Below are positions 1-8,248 of a stretch of 64,000 nt of DNA, one piece after another (within the stretch, counting starts at the first letter, position 1; each line of letters begins with the position of its first letter). Under the pieces are notes generated by a model. The model worked only from the letters and a program-made list of their open reading frames with translations. It ran no database searches and had not been told where the DNA came from. Position numbers and translations under genes: made by a program. The DNA is from a bacterium GBS-1 (GTDB taxonomy: Bacteria; Synergistota; GBS-1). The stretch spans positions 268,792 through 332,791 of the forward strand of contig LEKQ01000001.1 in assembly GCA_001443005.1 (NCBI GenBank). The letters are read 5' to 3'.

Positions 1-267
1 AAAGCGAACCCCCCTAAGCACACTTACTATCTCCTCATAACCACCTCTTAAAAGCAATCCCTCACTATTCAACTGTTCAACCCTATCCCAACAAACCTCA
101 GCTTTAGACTGCGGTGTCAACAAACAAAAGACCAACTCCTTAAACAAATCCTCTTCACTACCATAAAGCCATAAATTCTTAAAACAAGCCTCCCGCACCA
201 AAATTTCACTTAGAATGGACTCATATATTTCTCTAATTTCCTTCACCACTTCAATTCTTAGGGTCAT
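1..267 (-). CDS. N-glycosylase/DNA lyase, Ogg2-like (N-terminal part, cut by window edge)
   Basis: An open frame of 89 codons starts at an ATG at 267-265, 4 bases after the rsfS stop, and runs off the left edge. Around residues 40-60 it reads EEDLFKELVFCLLTPQSKAE, which resembles the start of the helix-hairpin-helix DNA glycosylase fold in the Ogg2 family of thermophiles and archaea. These enzymes excise 8-oxoguanine and nick the abasic site. The catalytic lysine and aspartate would lie beyond the window, so activity cannot be judged. It appears to be translated from the same transcript as rsfS. The call rests on this N-terminal motif only. Confidence 0.55.
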   Translation of the reverse strand, partial: MTLRIEVVKEIREIYESILSEILVREACFKNLWLYGSEEDLFKELVFCLLTPQSKAEVCWDRVEQLNSEGLLLRGGYEEIVSVLRGVRF

Positions 268-271
268 CGAC

Positions 272-613
272 CTATATCTCTACTCTCTTAGCTTGATTCC
301 ATATCCTCTCAAGATCAAAAAACATCCTTCCCTCTGGCGTAAAGATATGGACAACTACACTTCCATAATCCAGAAGTATCCACCTTCCTCCCCTCTTTCC
401 TTCAACTCCCCAAGCAAAGATCCCATTTTTCTTAAGCTCAAACTCCAATTCCTCAGCAAGAGCATCAACATGAACCTCAGAACGCCCACTACATATTACG
501 AAGAAGTCCGTCACATAGGTTAGTTCCCTTAGATCCAAGACAGTTATATCTTCTCCTTTATGCTGCTCTAAAACATGAACTATCATTCTCATAAGTTCTT
601 CCGACGCTATCAT
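272..613 (-). CDS. rsfS: Ribosome silencing factor RsfS (YbeB/Iojap)
   Basis: This 113-residue protein matches the RsfS family in length and motifs: DLRELTYVTDFFVICSGRSE (residues 26-45), then WILLDYGSVVVHIFTPEGR near residue 80. RsfS binds ribosomal protein L14 and blocks joining of the 30S and 50S subunits when nutrients are scarce. Its ATG overlaps the stop of the upstream LCP gene by 4 bases, so the two are probably translationally coupled. The order nadD-LCP-rsfS downstream of obg is common in several bacterial phyla. Confidence 0.93.
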   Translation of the reverse strand: MIASEELMRMIVHVLEQHKGEDITVLDLRELTYVTDFFVICSGRSEVHVDALAEELEFELKKNGIFAWGVEGKRGGRWILLDYGSVVVHIFTPEGRMFFDLERIWNQAKRVEI

Positions 614-1791
614 TCTTTCATATCCCTTCCTAAGATGATAGTAACCGATGCTTCCACATTCCTTTTCTCACTAGAGAAAACACCGTAACCTAGTATCTCA
701 ACTATCTTCTTTGCTACATCGGGATTTGCACCTGTGTTATCCACGACCTTGGTTATAGAATAATTGAGCCTATCAGCATTTCCTATCTGAATAACCTTAT
801 AACCATACCCTTCCAATATTTTACTAACCTTTGAAGCTGCTCCATAGATACCATTACCATTTAGAACCTCCACTGTAATTTCCTTACCTACTTCATCAAC
901 CCTAGCTTTCTCTCCCAACAAAATCCACCTTTTGATACCCTCAAGCTTTTCCAAATCAGGTAACCAATAGGACACCCCATCTATATACCCTGGCTGTCCA
1001 GGTATCATCTCCCACCTAACACTAGATAAATCGAAACCTTTGAAGAAAGATACCAAATACATTATCTGCTCAGGTGCTAAATCCGTTTTAAGAAACTTGA
1101 TAGCCTCTATCGCAAGGGATGGAAGCCTCCCAGCTATATCCTGACCCCTCAACTTATTCACAACAGCTTCTATGAACTTCTTCTGCCTCCTTATCCTCCC
1201 TATATCTCCTTCTGGATCATTTCTATACCTTACATATTGTAAAGCCTTATTTCCATCCAAAGTTTGGAATCCTTTCCTTAAATTAATATAAAAGCCAGCC
1301 CACCTATCAGAATACTTCATATCCTTCTCAATATAAAGCTCCACACCTCCTAAAAGGTCAACCAGCCTCACAAAACCCGTATAATCTATAGTTATATAAT
1401 GATCAATAGCGATACCCAGAAACTCCTCTAAGGTTTTCTTTAGTAGGCTAATACCTCCATAAGCATAAGCATGATTAATCTTTGTCCATCCCCTATCGGG
1501 GATGCGAACCCTCGTATCTCGAGGAACAAAAAGAACACTTATCCTTCTATCAGTTAGATCAAGGCTTATCAAGGCCATAGCGTCAGCTCTATGAGATCCC
1601 TCCACGCTATCTATCCCAACGAACAGGATATTAATGGGTTTCGCCTCATTCTGTGCCAAAGATGCCTTAACAGCTTTAATATCAGGGTTCATAAAGCTGT
1701 AAAATCTAATGATACCACCAATCAGAACTCCTATTAAAGCTAAAACAATAAAAGTCAACCTTGACTCAAGCATCGATCTAATCACCAACAT
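610..1791 (-). CDS. LytR-CpsA-Psr (LCP) family protein with LytR_C domain
   Basis: The 393-residue protein has one N-terminal membrane anchor (about residues 12-31), then an LCP domain. Visible motifs are ILFVGIDS, RADAMALISLD, SVLFVPRDTRV, KINHAYAYGG and the arginine-rich RYRNDPEGDIGRIRRQKKF. A C-terminal LytR_C domain begins near residue 300 (EITVEVLNGNG). LCP enzymes transfer undecaprenyl-linked glycopolymers to peptidoglycan or other acceptors outside the membrane. Which polymer is used here is unknown. It lies 18 bases after nadD and overlaps rsfS by 4 bases. Confidence 0.88.
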   Translation of the reverse strand: MLVIRSMLESRLTFIVLALIGVLIGGIIRFYSFMNPDIKAVKASLAQNEAKPINILFVGIDSVEGSHRADAMALISLDLTDRRISVLFVPRDTRVRIPDRGWTKINHAYAYGGISLLKKTLEEFLGIAIDHYITIDYTGFVRLVDLLGGVELYIEKDMKYSDRWAGFYINLRKGFQTLDGNKALQYVRYRNDPEGDIGRIRRQKKFIEAVVNKLRGQDIAGRLPSLAIEAIKFLKTDLAPEQIMYLVSFFKGFDLSSVRWEMIPGQPGYIDGVSYWLPDLEKLEGIKRWILLGEKARVDEVGKEITVEVLNGNGIYGAASKVSKILEGYGYKVIQIGNADRLNYSITKVVDNTGANPDVAKKIVEILGYGVFSSEKRNVEASVTIILGRDMKE

Positions 1792-1809
1792 GTCCTCATC
1801 CCGAAAACA

Positions 1810-2409
1810 TTATATCAAATAAAGTCTTCTTCTCTTAATATAATTTTCCACCAAAGATGGGACAAGATACCTAATGCTCTTTCCCACCTTAACTCTATTT
1901 CTTATCTCAGTGGATGAAATCGGAGGCGAAGGTATCTCAACTACATCTATCTTTTCTAGAAATTCTTGAGGCAATCTCTCCTTAAGAAGACTCAAAGAAT
2001 AACCCGACCTTGTAACAGCTATAAATCTGCACAAGCTCAAAAGCTCTTTAGGACTCTTCCAGCTTTGAAGATCCAGAACAATATCCATACCTGTGATGAA
2101 AAACATTTCCACCTCCTCATCTAAATCCTTCCTAAGCTGCTTTACTGTATCCACGCTATAGGATATCCCTTCTCTCTCTATTTCTATCCTTGAAACCTCA
2201 AAATAGGGATTATCTAATGTGGCTAAAAAGACCATCATGTATCTATCCTCAGGATCGCTCATCTGGACCCCAACTTTATGCGGGGGTATCTTAGCAGGAA
2301 TGAATATAACTTTTTCCAAAGAAAAGAGCTGTCTCACCTCCTCAGCTGCTATTAGGTGCCCATAATGTATGGGATCGAAAGTTCCACCCATGATTCCTAT
2401 TCTCCTCAT
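1810..2409 (-). CDS. nadD: Nicotinate-nucleotide adenylyltransferase
   Basis: NadD makes nicotinate adenine dinucleotide from nicotinate mononucleotide and ATP in NAD synthesis. The protein (199 aa, normal length) starts with the nucleotidyltransferase signature GGTFDPIHYGHL at residues 9-20 and has the second ATP motif ISSTEIRNRV near residue 165. The start ATG lies 2 bases after the obg stop. The obg-nadD pairing is widespread. Confidence 0.95.
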   Translation of the reverse strand: MRRIGIMGGTFDPIHYGHLIAAEEVRQLFSLEKVIFIPAKIPPHKVGVQMSDPEDRYMMVFLATLDNPYFEVSRIEIEREGISYSVDTVKQLRKDLDEEVEMFFITGMDIVLDLQSWKSPKELLSLCRFIAVTRSGYSLSLLKERLPQEFLEKIDVVEIPSPPISSTEIRNRVKVGKSIRYLVPSLVENYIKRRRLYLI

Positions 2410-2411
2410 AT

Positions 2412-3668
2412 CTACCCCTCTTTGTATTCGAACTCTATATCACCTATTCTAACAGTATCTCCCTCTCTTATACCAAGCTCCTTAAGCTTCTCCTCCAGGC
2501 CAATTCTCCTCATCTCTTTTTGGAACCTAAGCAGGGCCTCCTCGCTCTCAAAAATGGTTATCGAAACAAGCCTTTCAACCTCATCTCCTTCTACTACAAA
2601 AATCTCCCCTTCTTTGTAAACTCTAAGCGGTCTAATCTGAGGAACATAGTCTACCTTTTCTCGAGGGATATCCTTCGGAAGCTCCTTAACCTTGCCAATC
2701 AAAACATCTCTGAGAAAATTTAAGCCATCTCCTCTAAGAGCCGAAACTGCAACAAAAAGATAACCTTTGCTTTCAAACAGCCCCTTAAGAGACTCTACTT
2801 TTCCTTCCTCAAAAACTATATCCCGCTTGTTGCCAACAACTATTTGGGGTTTAAGAAGAAGCTTATCAGAGTAAAGCTTTAACTCTTCCATTACCTTATC
2901 AAAGTTTCTCTCTACATCTTCCACGGGTAGAGACATATCTACAACATGAACAAGTAGCTTAGTTCTCTCTATGTGTCTTAAGAAATCGATTCCCAAACCC
3001 TTACCCATATGAGCACCTTCTATTAAGCCTGGAATATCAGCTAATACTATTTTGTTCCCTCCCTCAATCTCCATAACCCCAAGGACTGGTGAAATCGTCG
3101 TGAAAGGATAATCAGCGATCTTAGGTTTCGCATTCGAAAGCTTAGATATAAGGGTAGACTTTCCAACGTTAGGCATACCTATTATTCCAATATCAGCTAT
3201 AACTTTTAACTCAAGAATTATCCAGCGAGATTCTCCTTTCTCTCCCTTCTCAGCTATTCTAGGGGCCTGATTGGTGGGAGACTTAAAGTGAGCGTTTCCG
3301 TACCCTCCTCTACCCCCTTTAGCCACTATGAACCTTTCGCCCGGTTCAACTAAATCAGCCATAACTTTTCCGGTTTCAGCATCCCTAACTACCGTACCTG
3401 GTGGAACCTTTACTACAACATCCTCCCCATCCTTACCTTTCCTATTCTTACTGCTACCAGGCTTCCCATCACCAGCCTTAAAATGCCTCTTGTGCTGAAA
3501 ATCCAATAAAGTAGAAAGGGAGGGATCCACTTCCACTATGACATCCCCCCCTTTTCCACCATCCCCTCCATCGGGACCACCACGAGGTACATATTTCTCT
3601 TTTCTGAAGCTTATCGAACCGTTGCCACCTTTTCCTCCCTCTACATATATCTTAGCTCTATCTATCAT
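2412..3668 (-). CDS. obg: GTPase Obg/CgtA
   Basis: A 418-residue Obg GTPase involved in 50S assembly and stress signalling. It has the glycine-rich Obg fold (1-157, with repeated GG, GGDGG and GGRGG turns), a G domain with P-loop GMPNVGKST (164-172), switch [15 protein letters not shown] and the NKRD base-specificity motif, and a C-terminal OCT domain (about 340-415). The start overlaps the rpmA stop by 4 bases. The order rplU-prp-rpmA-obg is the classic ribosomal cluster. Confidence 0.96.
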   Translation of the reverse strand: MIDRAKIYVEGGKGGNGSISFRKEKYVPRGGPDGGDGGKGGDVIVEVDPSLSTLLDFQHKRHFKAGDGKPGSSKNRKGKDGEDVVVKVPPGTVVRDAETGKVMADLVEPGERFIVAKGGRGGYGNAHFKSPTNQAPRIAEKGEKGESRWIILELKVIADIGIIGMPNVGKSTLISKLSNAKPKIADYPFTTISPVLGVMEIEGGNKIVLADIPGLIEGAHMGKGLGIDFLRHIERTKLLVHVVDMSLPVEDVERNFDKVMEELKLYSDKLLLKPQIVVGNKRDIVFEEGKVESLKGLFESKGYLFVAVSALRGDGLNFLRDVLIGKVKELPKDIPREKVDYVPQIRPLRVYKEGEIFVVEGDEVERLVSITIFESEEALLRFQKEMRRIGLEEKLKELGIREGDTVRIGDIEFEYKEG

Positions 3669-3952
3669 TGGGCGAAAACGGGTTCGGGGTAAACACTAAC
3701 TTTCTTCTTATTCTTACCTAATCTTTCGAACTTAACATAACCATCTATCAAAGCGTATAAAGTAAAGTCATCACCTATCCCCACATTCTTACCCGGATGG
3801 ACCTTCGTGCCCCTTTGACGAACTATGATGTTTCCCGCCCTAACAAACTGCAGATCATATCTTTTAACACCTAATCTCTTACCACAGCTATCTCTCCCAT
3901 TTTGAGAGCTTCCGCCACCTTTCTTGTGAGCAAAGAGCTGAAGATCAATCAT
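3665..3952 (-). CDS. rpmA: 50S ribosomal protein L27 with cleavable N-terminal extension
   Basis: The 95-residue L27 carries [15 protein letters not shown] and [18 protein letters not shown], both diagnostic. Instead of starting at the mature N-terminus it begins MIDLQLF followed by AHKKG. This matches the Firmicutes-type presequence, which the protease Prp removes after the Phe so that the L27 tail can reach the peptidyl transferase centre. The prp gene lies immediately upstream with a 4-base overlap. Confidence 0.96.
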   Translation of the reverse strand: MIDLQLFAHKKGGGSSQNGRDSCGKRLGVKRYDLQFVRAGNIIVRQRGTKVHPGKNVGIGDDFTLYALIDGYVKFERLGKNKKKVSVYPEPVFAQ

Positions 3953-4260
3953 TCCTCTATCACCTCCTTACATCTCACATAAGGGGAATACACCTTTTCT
4001 ATCTCTTTTAAACCCTTCCAAAGAACTTTTAAGACAAGATTTATCCTATCGTCCAGGGGAAAATCCACATCTAAAAAACCTTTCTTCTTTTCAAATCTTA
4101 TCTTATCATTATACTCCTCAATAAGCCATAAAAGAAAAGTTTGAAGCAGAGCAGATACACCAGCACATACTATATCTTTACCCTCTTCTGCATAACCAGT
4201 ATGTCCCTCAGCTAAAAGACGGCCTCGTCCTTTAGCACAATGCAAGAAAATTCCAAGCAT
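3949..4260 (-). CDS. prp: Ribosomal-processing cysteine protease Prp (YsxB)
   Basis: A 103-residue Prp family protein. The catalytic pair is visible as [20 protein letters not shown]: His20 and Cys32, with the usual 12-residue spacing. Prp trims the N-terminal extension of L27. It sits between rplU and rpmA, overlapping rpmA by 4 bases. Presence of both the presequence on L27 and the intact catalytic pair argues that processing occurs in this organism. Confidence 0.93.
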   Translation of the reverse strand: MLGIFLHCAKGRGRLLAEGHTGYAEEGKDIVCAGVSALLQTFLLWLIEEYNDKIRFEKKKGFLDVDFPLDDRINLVLKVLWKGLKEIEKVYSPYVRCKEVIEE

Positions 4261-4266
4261 AAGCTA

Positions 4267-4581
4267 CTAAGCGGATAGAATATCCTTAACCTCTATTTTC
4301 ACAAAGGGCTGACGGTGTCCCCTCTTCCTCCTGTAATTTTTCTTCCTCTTATACTTAAATATTATAACCTTTCCATCTTTACCATGTTCCACGACTCTAG
4401 CTTTGACCTTCACTCCCTCAACGTATGGACTACCTATAATACTCTCCCCATCCCTTTTTATGAACAACACCTTATCCACTTCAAACTCTCCTCCCTCAGG
4501 AACATCGAGCTTCTCAACCTTGATGACGCTTCCTTTTTCAACAACATACTGTTTACCACCTAACTCAATAATAGCGTACAT
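4267..4581 (-). CDS. rplU: 50S ribosomal protein L21
   Basis: L21 of normal length (104 aa) starting [12 protein letters not shown], with the basic [10 protein letters not shown] segment near the C-terminus that contacts 23S rRNA. It heads the rplU-prp-rpmA-obg-nadD-LCP-rsfS group and has its own promoter just upstream at 4627-4656. Confidence 0.97.
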   Translation of the reverse strand: MYAIIELGGKQYVVEKGSVIKVEKLDVPEGGEFEVDKVLFIKRDGESIIGSPYVEGVKVKARVVEHGKDGKVIIFKYKRKKNYRRKRGHRQPFVKIEVKDILSA

Positions 4582-4588
4582 CCTTCAT

Positions 4589-5173
4589 CTAACCCCCCTT
4601 ATTATGGTCCCGAAATCGCTTGCAAAATTCTATCACAGCACATTTAGGCATGTCAAGGCATTCAAGACCCAAAAGCAAATTAACTACTGCCCTCCCTACC
4701 GGTGTTCTCCCACCAACTAAATAGTAGGCAAGATGAGCGTGTAGACATTTCACACCACAACTTTCAACTACACCGCCTATCCCCCTACTCCTTATCACCT
4801 CTAGGTAAGAAGGAAACCTTTCCTCTAGATGTTTTCTTACTCCCACGCCCAACAAAGAAAACCTCTCACTTGCATATTCTCTATGCGCTTGCCTAAGCTC
4901 TTCTCCAAAATCCGAGTCATGAAGGGCCAATCTACCAAACTCCTCTATCTTCCCTTTGCTTTCAAGCTCTCCAACATGCTTATTTAAGTAGGGACAAGTT
5001 AACCAATAAAGCGTAGGAAAAGGCCTACCTTTATTCAAGGGATAGCACATAATCACCTGGGGATACCCCCATCTACACCTCTTGGCAACTTTTAAAAAGC
5101 CAGTTATGTTTCTTCCGAGCTGGCTTTTTACCAGTTCAAGATCACTGAAATATTCTTTTCCACCAGGGAACAT
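4589..5173 (-). CDS. DUF501 domain protein
   Basis: A 194-residue protein of the DUF501 family, known mainly from Actinobacteria beside eno/ftsB/ppx and of unknown function. Diagnostic stretches are KRCRWGYPQVIMCYP, FPTLYWLTCPYLNKHVGELE and CGVKCLHAHLAYYLVGGRTP. Conserved cysteines in these motifs suggest metal or redox chemistry, but this is not shown. The start overlaps the PLD gene by 32 bases; the early DLELVKSQLGR segment appears to belong to the family core, so the long overlap is probably real. Confidence 0.8.
   Translation of the reverse strand: MFPGGKEYFSDLELVKSQLGRNITGFLKVAKRCRWGYPQVIMCYPLNKGRPFPTLYWLTCPYLNKHVGELESKGKIEEFGRLALHDSDFGEELRQAHREYASERFSLLGVGVRKHLEERFPSYLEVIRSRGIGGVVESCGVKCLHAHLAYYLVGGRTPVGRAVVNLLLGLECLDMPKCAVIEFCKRFRDHNKGG
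4627..4656 (-). promoter_or_regulatory. Sigma-70-type promoter for rplU operon
   Basis: On the minus strand TTGACA (4656-4651), an 18-base spacer and TAGAAT (632-627 of the 4 kb block) precede rplU by about 45 bases. It lies inside the 3' end of the DUF501 gene. The -35 is a perfect consensus, so the ribosomal genes are probably expressed independently of the genes upstream. Confidence 0.7.
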
Positions 5174-5681
5174 TAAGCTTAAGTAAATAGTTAAATCTCT
5201 CCTTATAAACCTTAGCTACATTATAATCATGAATCACGAGAAGGTTTTCCTCGTTCTTTTCCTCTGCTGTGGCTGTCCAATTATAACTCCCCGTTATGAC
5301 TATTTTATCATCTATGATACAGAACTTGTTATGCATCAAGCCAGGCATCCTATCATAAACTACAAAAATACCCCTCTTACTTAGGAAAGTCCCCTTAGAG
5401 TATTTATCACTTGCCTGTTGCCCATCAAGAAGAACCCTAACCCTGACACCTCGTTCGTAAGCCTTGACCAAAGCCCACGCTATCCGACTATTTGTGAAAG
5501 TGTACATAGCTATATCTATAGAATGCTTAGCAGAAGATATTAGCTCCGTAATCCTTCTCTCACAACCTCCTTTAGGACTAAAGTAAACCTCTACAGTAAG
5601 AGAAAAAACCAAATCAGTAAAAAGCAATAAAAAGATTATAGCAAAGACAAAAGCTCTTTTTAGCTTTAATCTAGCTCTCAA
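5142..5681 (-). CDS. Secreted phospholipase D-like nuclease
   Basis: A 179-residue protein with a signal peptide (hydrophobic residues about 10-27) and one PLD catalytic motif, MHNKFCIIDDKIVITGSYNW, containing HxK(x)4D. One HKD motif per chain is typical of the Nuc/EDTA-resistant endonuclease subgroup, which dimerises to make a full active site. It probably acts outside the cytoplasmic membrane on nucleic acid or phospholipid; which one cannot be told. It overlaps ispE by 4 bases and DUF501 by 32 bases. Confidence 0.85.
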   Translation of the reverse strand: MRARLKLKRAFVFAIIFLLLFTDLVFSLTVEVYFSPKGGCERRITELISSAKHSIDIAMYTFTNSRIAWALVKAYERGVRVRVLLDGQQASDKYSKGTFLSKRGIFVVYDRMPGLMHNKFCIIDDKIVITGSYNWTATAEEKNEENLLVIHDYNVAKVYKERFNYLLKLNVPWWKRIFQ

Positions 5682-6553
5682 CAGGAGGTGCCTCCCTTAA
5701 AAGTTGTAACGATGAACTTAAATTTTCTCTCTAAAAAGTCCCGGAAGTCAGATGGATTAAAACTGACATCGTCAAAGATGGCAAAGACAGTAGACCCGCT
5801 CCCCGACATTAAAGAAATTTTAGCTCCCATTTCCAAAAACCTCTCCTTTAGCATCCTAAGATCAGGACAACGTTCAAAGACAACCCTTTCCAAATCATTT
5901 TTAAGCCTTTTCCTCAGAAACTGCCAATCAAGCTCCCTAAAAGCCCTTAAAAAGGGCTCAACGCTAAAGGGATCTGCATAAGGAGGAGTTAACCAGCCAT
6001 AAACCTCACGCGTACTTAATCCATAAGGAGGTATAGCGAGCAAAACGCTTAACTTTTCACTTAACGAAAAGGGTAATTGCTTTACCCGCTCCCCTCTACC
6101 ATAGCAGAAGCTAAACCCGCCTCTAATGAAGAAAGGAACATCACTACCTAACTCTGAAGCAACTTTAAATATAAGCTCTTCATCCACACTTATATTCCAC
6201 AACTTTAAGACCCCTTTAATAGCAGCTGCTGCGTCAGAGCTTCCTCCCCCTAAACCAGCTTTTAAAGGAACCTTCTTGCGTAAAAGAACCGTCACACCTC
6301 GCCTAACTCTTAGAACATCCTTAAGATTTAAAAGGGCTCTCCTAACTATATTCTCCCCCTCAACATTCTCCCCTTCCACAAAAACCTCAATATCTTTGCT
6401 ATTCCAGAAAAAAAGCTCATCCTTCAGGGATATCTCGTGCATAAAGCTACATATCTCATGATATCCGTCTTCCCTCTTCCCCAAAACCCATAATCCAAGA
6501 TTTACCTTTGCAAACGCTTCCTCTTTTAAAGCAACTTCTGCTGAGTGGAACAA
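5678..6553 (-). CDS. ispE: 4-diphosphocytidyl-2-C-methyl-D-erythritol kinase
   Basis: IspE phosphorylates CDP-methylerythritol in the MEP isoprenoid pathway. The 291-residue protein shows AFAKVNLGLWVLGKREDGYH near the N-terminus and the GHMP-kinase ATP loop VPLKAGLGGGSSDAAAA (about 90-106), plus the C-terminal MSGSGSTVFAIF. Its start overlaps veg by 28 bases; no other start in the same frame gives a complete N-terminus. ispD of the same pathway is at 26017-26730. Confidence 0.95.
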   Translation of the reverse strand: MFHSAEVALKEEAFAKVNLGLWVLGKREDGYHEICSFMHEISLKDELFFWNSKDIEVFVEGENVEGENIVRRALLNLKDVLRVRRGVTVLLRKKVPLKAGLGGGSSDAAAAIKGVLKLWNISVDEELIFKVASELGSDVPFFIRGGFSFCYGRGERVKQLPFSLSEKLSVLLAIPPYGLSTREVYGWLTPPYADPFSVEPFLRAFRELDWQFLRKRLKNDLERVVFERCPDLRMLKERFLEMGAKISLMSGSGSTVFAIFDDVSFNPSDFRDFLERKFKFIVTTFKGGTSC

Positions 6554-6783
6554 AGCTCAACTTCTACCTCTCTTGTTAGAAGTTCAACATAGCTATAGGA
6601 AACCTTATGCCCCGCCTCTATAACTTTAATAGTGAAAAGACATGGATAAGTCTCCTCTATTATCCCATATTTCTCTTCAACCCTTTTTCTCCCTTTATTA
6701 GCTCTTACCTTTACCTTTTCTCCCAGATGAGCTTCTACTATCTTTCTTATTTCGTTGAGAGAATTTTTCACCTCTCCCACCAC
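6526..6783 (-). CDS. veg: Veg family protein
   Basis: An 85-residue protein matching the Veg family: an LNEIRKIVEAHLGEKVKVRA opening, then NKGRKRVEEKYGIIEETYP and a terminal VSYSYVELLTREVEVE. Veg in Bacillus subtilis influences biofilm formation, and its gene sits just upstream of ispE (with sspF between). The same veg-ispE neighbourhood is kept here. The molecular role is not established. Confidence 0.88.
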   Translation of the reverse strand: MVGEVKNSLNEIRKIVEAHLGEKVKVRANKGRKRVEEKYGIIEETYPCLFTIKVIEAGHKVSYSYVELLTREVEVELCSTQQKLL

Positions 6784-6816
6784 CTTTAACTACTAACACT
6801 TTAAGATCCTATACAT

Positions 6817-7332
6817 CTAATCACCCCTTCTGCTGACGCTAAGTTTAACTACAGACCCATCTCCAAATATTTCAAACAACCTGTAAACAACACCATGAAC
6901 TAAAAGGGTAGTTTCATATTTTGAACTTACCCTTATATATAAAGGATCAGGTAACCTATCAAGGGATCCGCAAGATAATAAGCCAAGATCTAAACCCAGA
7001 TCAGTCTTCCCTTTTTCCCTTTCCTTAATCCTCACATCCTCTCCAAAAGCTCCACTCTTAACTACATACAAACAACCTTTAAACAAGAGCAGGTAATCCT
7101 CAACCCAAGCAAGATTATAAGAATGGATAAACTTGAAAACTATGATTTCCCCATCCCTCACTGGAACAAGAAGCCTTTTCCCATCTCCAGATAAAACTAT
7201 AAAAGAAACACATCCCCCCTCCCACCCCCAAGAAAACCTCTCCACACAAACTAACAAAAATCCGACAATAATTAAAAGATAAAGCCTATTTAAGTAATCC
7301 CTTTTCCTTATAAAAGCTCTTAGCTCCATCAT
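6817..7332 (-). CDS. DUF1850 domain protein (TAXI-associated)
   Basis: A 171-residue protein with one N-terminal hydrophobic segment (about 15-32) followed by a domain with FKFIHSYNLAWVEDYL, characteristic of DUF1850. Such proteins are usually encoded beside TAXI-type TRAP transporter genes, as here. The chosen ATG overlaps the TAXI gene by 47 bases and lacks a good ribosome site. A purine-rich site lies about 20 bases further in without an obvious start, so the N-terminus is uncertain. Confidence 0.75.
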   Translation of the reverse strand: MMELRAFIRKRDYLNRLYLLIIVGFLLVCVERFSWGWEGGCVSFIVLSGDGKRLLVPVRDGEIIVFKFIHSYNLAWVEDYLLLFKGCLYVVKSGAFGEDVRIKEREKGKTDLGLDLGLLSCGSLDRLPDPLYIRVSSKYETTLLVHGVVYRLFEIFGDGSVVKLSVSRRGD

Positions 7333-8236
7333 GTAAGGGAGTAGTCACACCCTCAAGAGCAGTATCAAGAGTTATAAGTCTCATCTTAGGATGAAAGAAA
7401 TAAGTTTCATTTATATGAGTGAAGCATCCTTTAACCATCTTATAAGCTATATCCTCTGGAATGGAAGAAGCTCCAATCCACAAAGCCATCACTGAAATAG
7501 TTAAAATGTTTTCTTCTTGCCACTTATAAGTCTTCGCTGGAATAACATGCCTGCTAAGCCAAGGGTACTTTTTACCTATCTTCTTTATAAGATCCTCACT
7601 TAGAGAAAGAATGCTAATCTCCTTTGTTGAAGCTAGCTCTTCGATTACCACAGCTGGATAACCCACAGTATAAAAAAATGCGTCGATTTTGCCTTCCTTC
7701 ATCCTCTGAATAGCAACACTATATTCCAGGTAGTTAACGTCTATATCCTTGTACGATAAGCCAGCCTCTTCAAGGATAAGCCTAGCATTTATCTCAGTTC
7801 CACTTCCCACCTCACCAACTGCTACTCTTTTCCCCTTCAAGCCATAAATATCTTTAATCCCTGAGGACTTTAGGGTTACAAAATGAAAGGCCTCTGGATA
7901 AAGGGAAGCTAAAACCCTAATGTTAGCAAAAGGCTTACTAAAGATAAAGGCGCCCGTATAAGCCCAATTAACGACATCATTTTGAGCAAAAGCCATTTCA
8001 GCTTCCCCACTACCTACCAAGGTACAGTTAGAAACTGATGCATTTCCTGTTTCAACTATAACGTAAACTTCTGGAACGTACTTGTTAATCAAACCGGCTA
8101 TAGCGTTACCTATAGGATAATAGGTTCCCCCGGGGTTTCCCGTAAGGAGCGAAAGATAAACCTTCCCTCCAAACGCTGATGAAATAAAGCTTAAAATTGC
8201 AATAAATGCTACTATGAATCTTACCATCCAAACCAT
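7286..8236 (-). CDS. TAXI family TRAP transporter solute-binding protein
   Basis: A 316-residue exported binding protein with a signal peptide (about 1-23) and TAXI-family motifs: GNPGGTYYPIGNAIAGLINK, then NASVSNCTLVGSGEAEMAFAQ and VGEVGSGTEINARLILEEAG. TAXI proteins deliver ligands, reported as glutamate or other carboxylates, to a fused TRAP membrane protein. No such permease gene is encoded next to it; only DUF1850 follows. The membrane partner must be elsewhere in the genome. Confidence 0.88.
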   Translation of the reverse strand: MVWMVRFIVAFIAILSFISSAFGGKVYLSLLTGNPGGTYYPIGNAIAGLINKYVPEVYVIVETGNASVSNCTLVGSGEAEMAFAQNDVVNWAYTGAFIFSKPFANIRVLASLYPEAFHFVTLKSSGIKDIYGLKGKRVAVGEVGSGTEINARLILEEAGLSYKDIDVNYLEYSVAIQRMKEGKIDAFFYTVGYPAVVIEELASTKEISILSLSEDLIKKIGKKYPWLSRHVIPAKTYKWQEENILTISVMALWIGASSIPEDIAYKMVKGCFTHINETYFFHPKMRLITLDTALEGVTTPLHDGAKSFYKEKGLLK

Positions 8237-8248
8237 GATCCCTCAGAC

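Noticed and set aside
215-523. 102-codon frame on the plus strand opposite rsfS
   Set aside because: It is antisense to a well-conserved gene, has no ribosome site and no family resemblance.
4582-4626. L21 leader RNA before rplU
   Set aside because: The leader between the promoter and rplU is too short for the known L21 leader structure.
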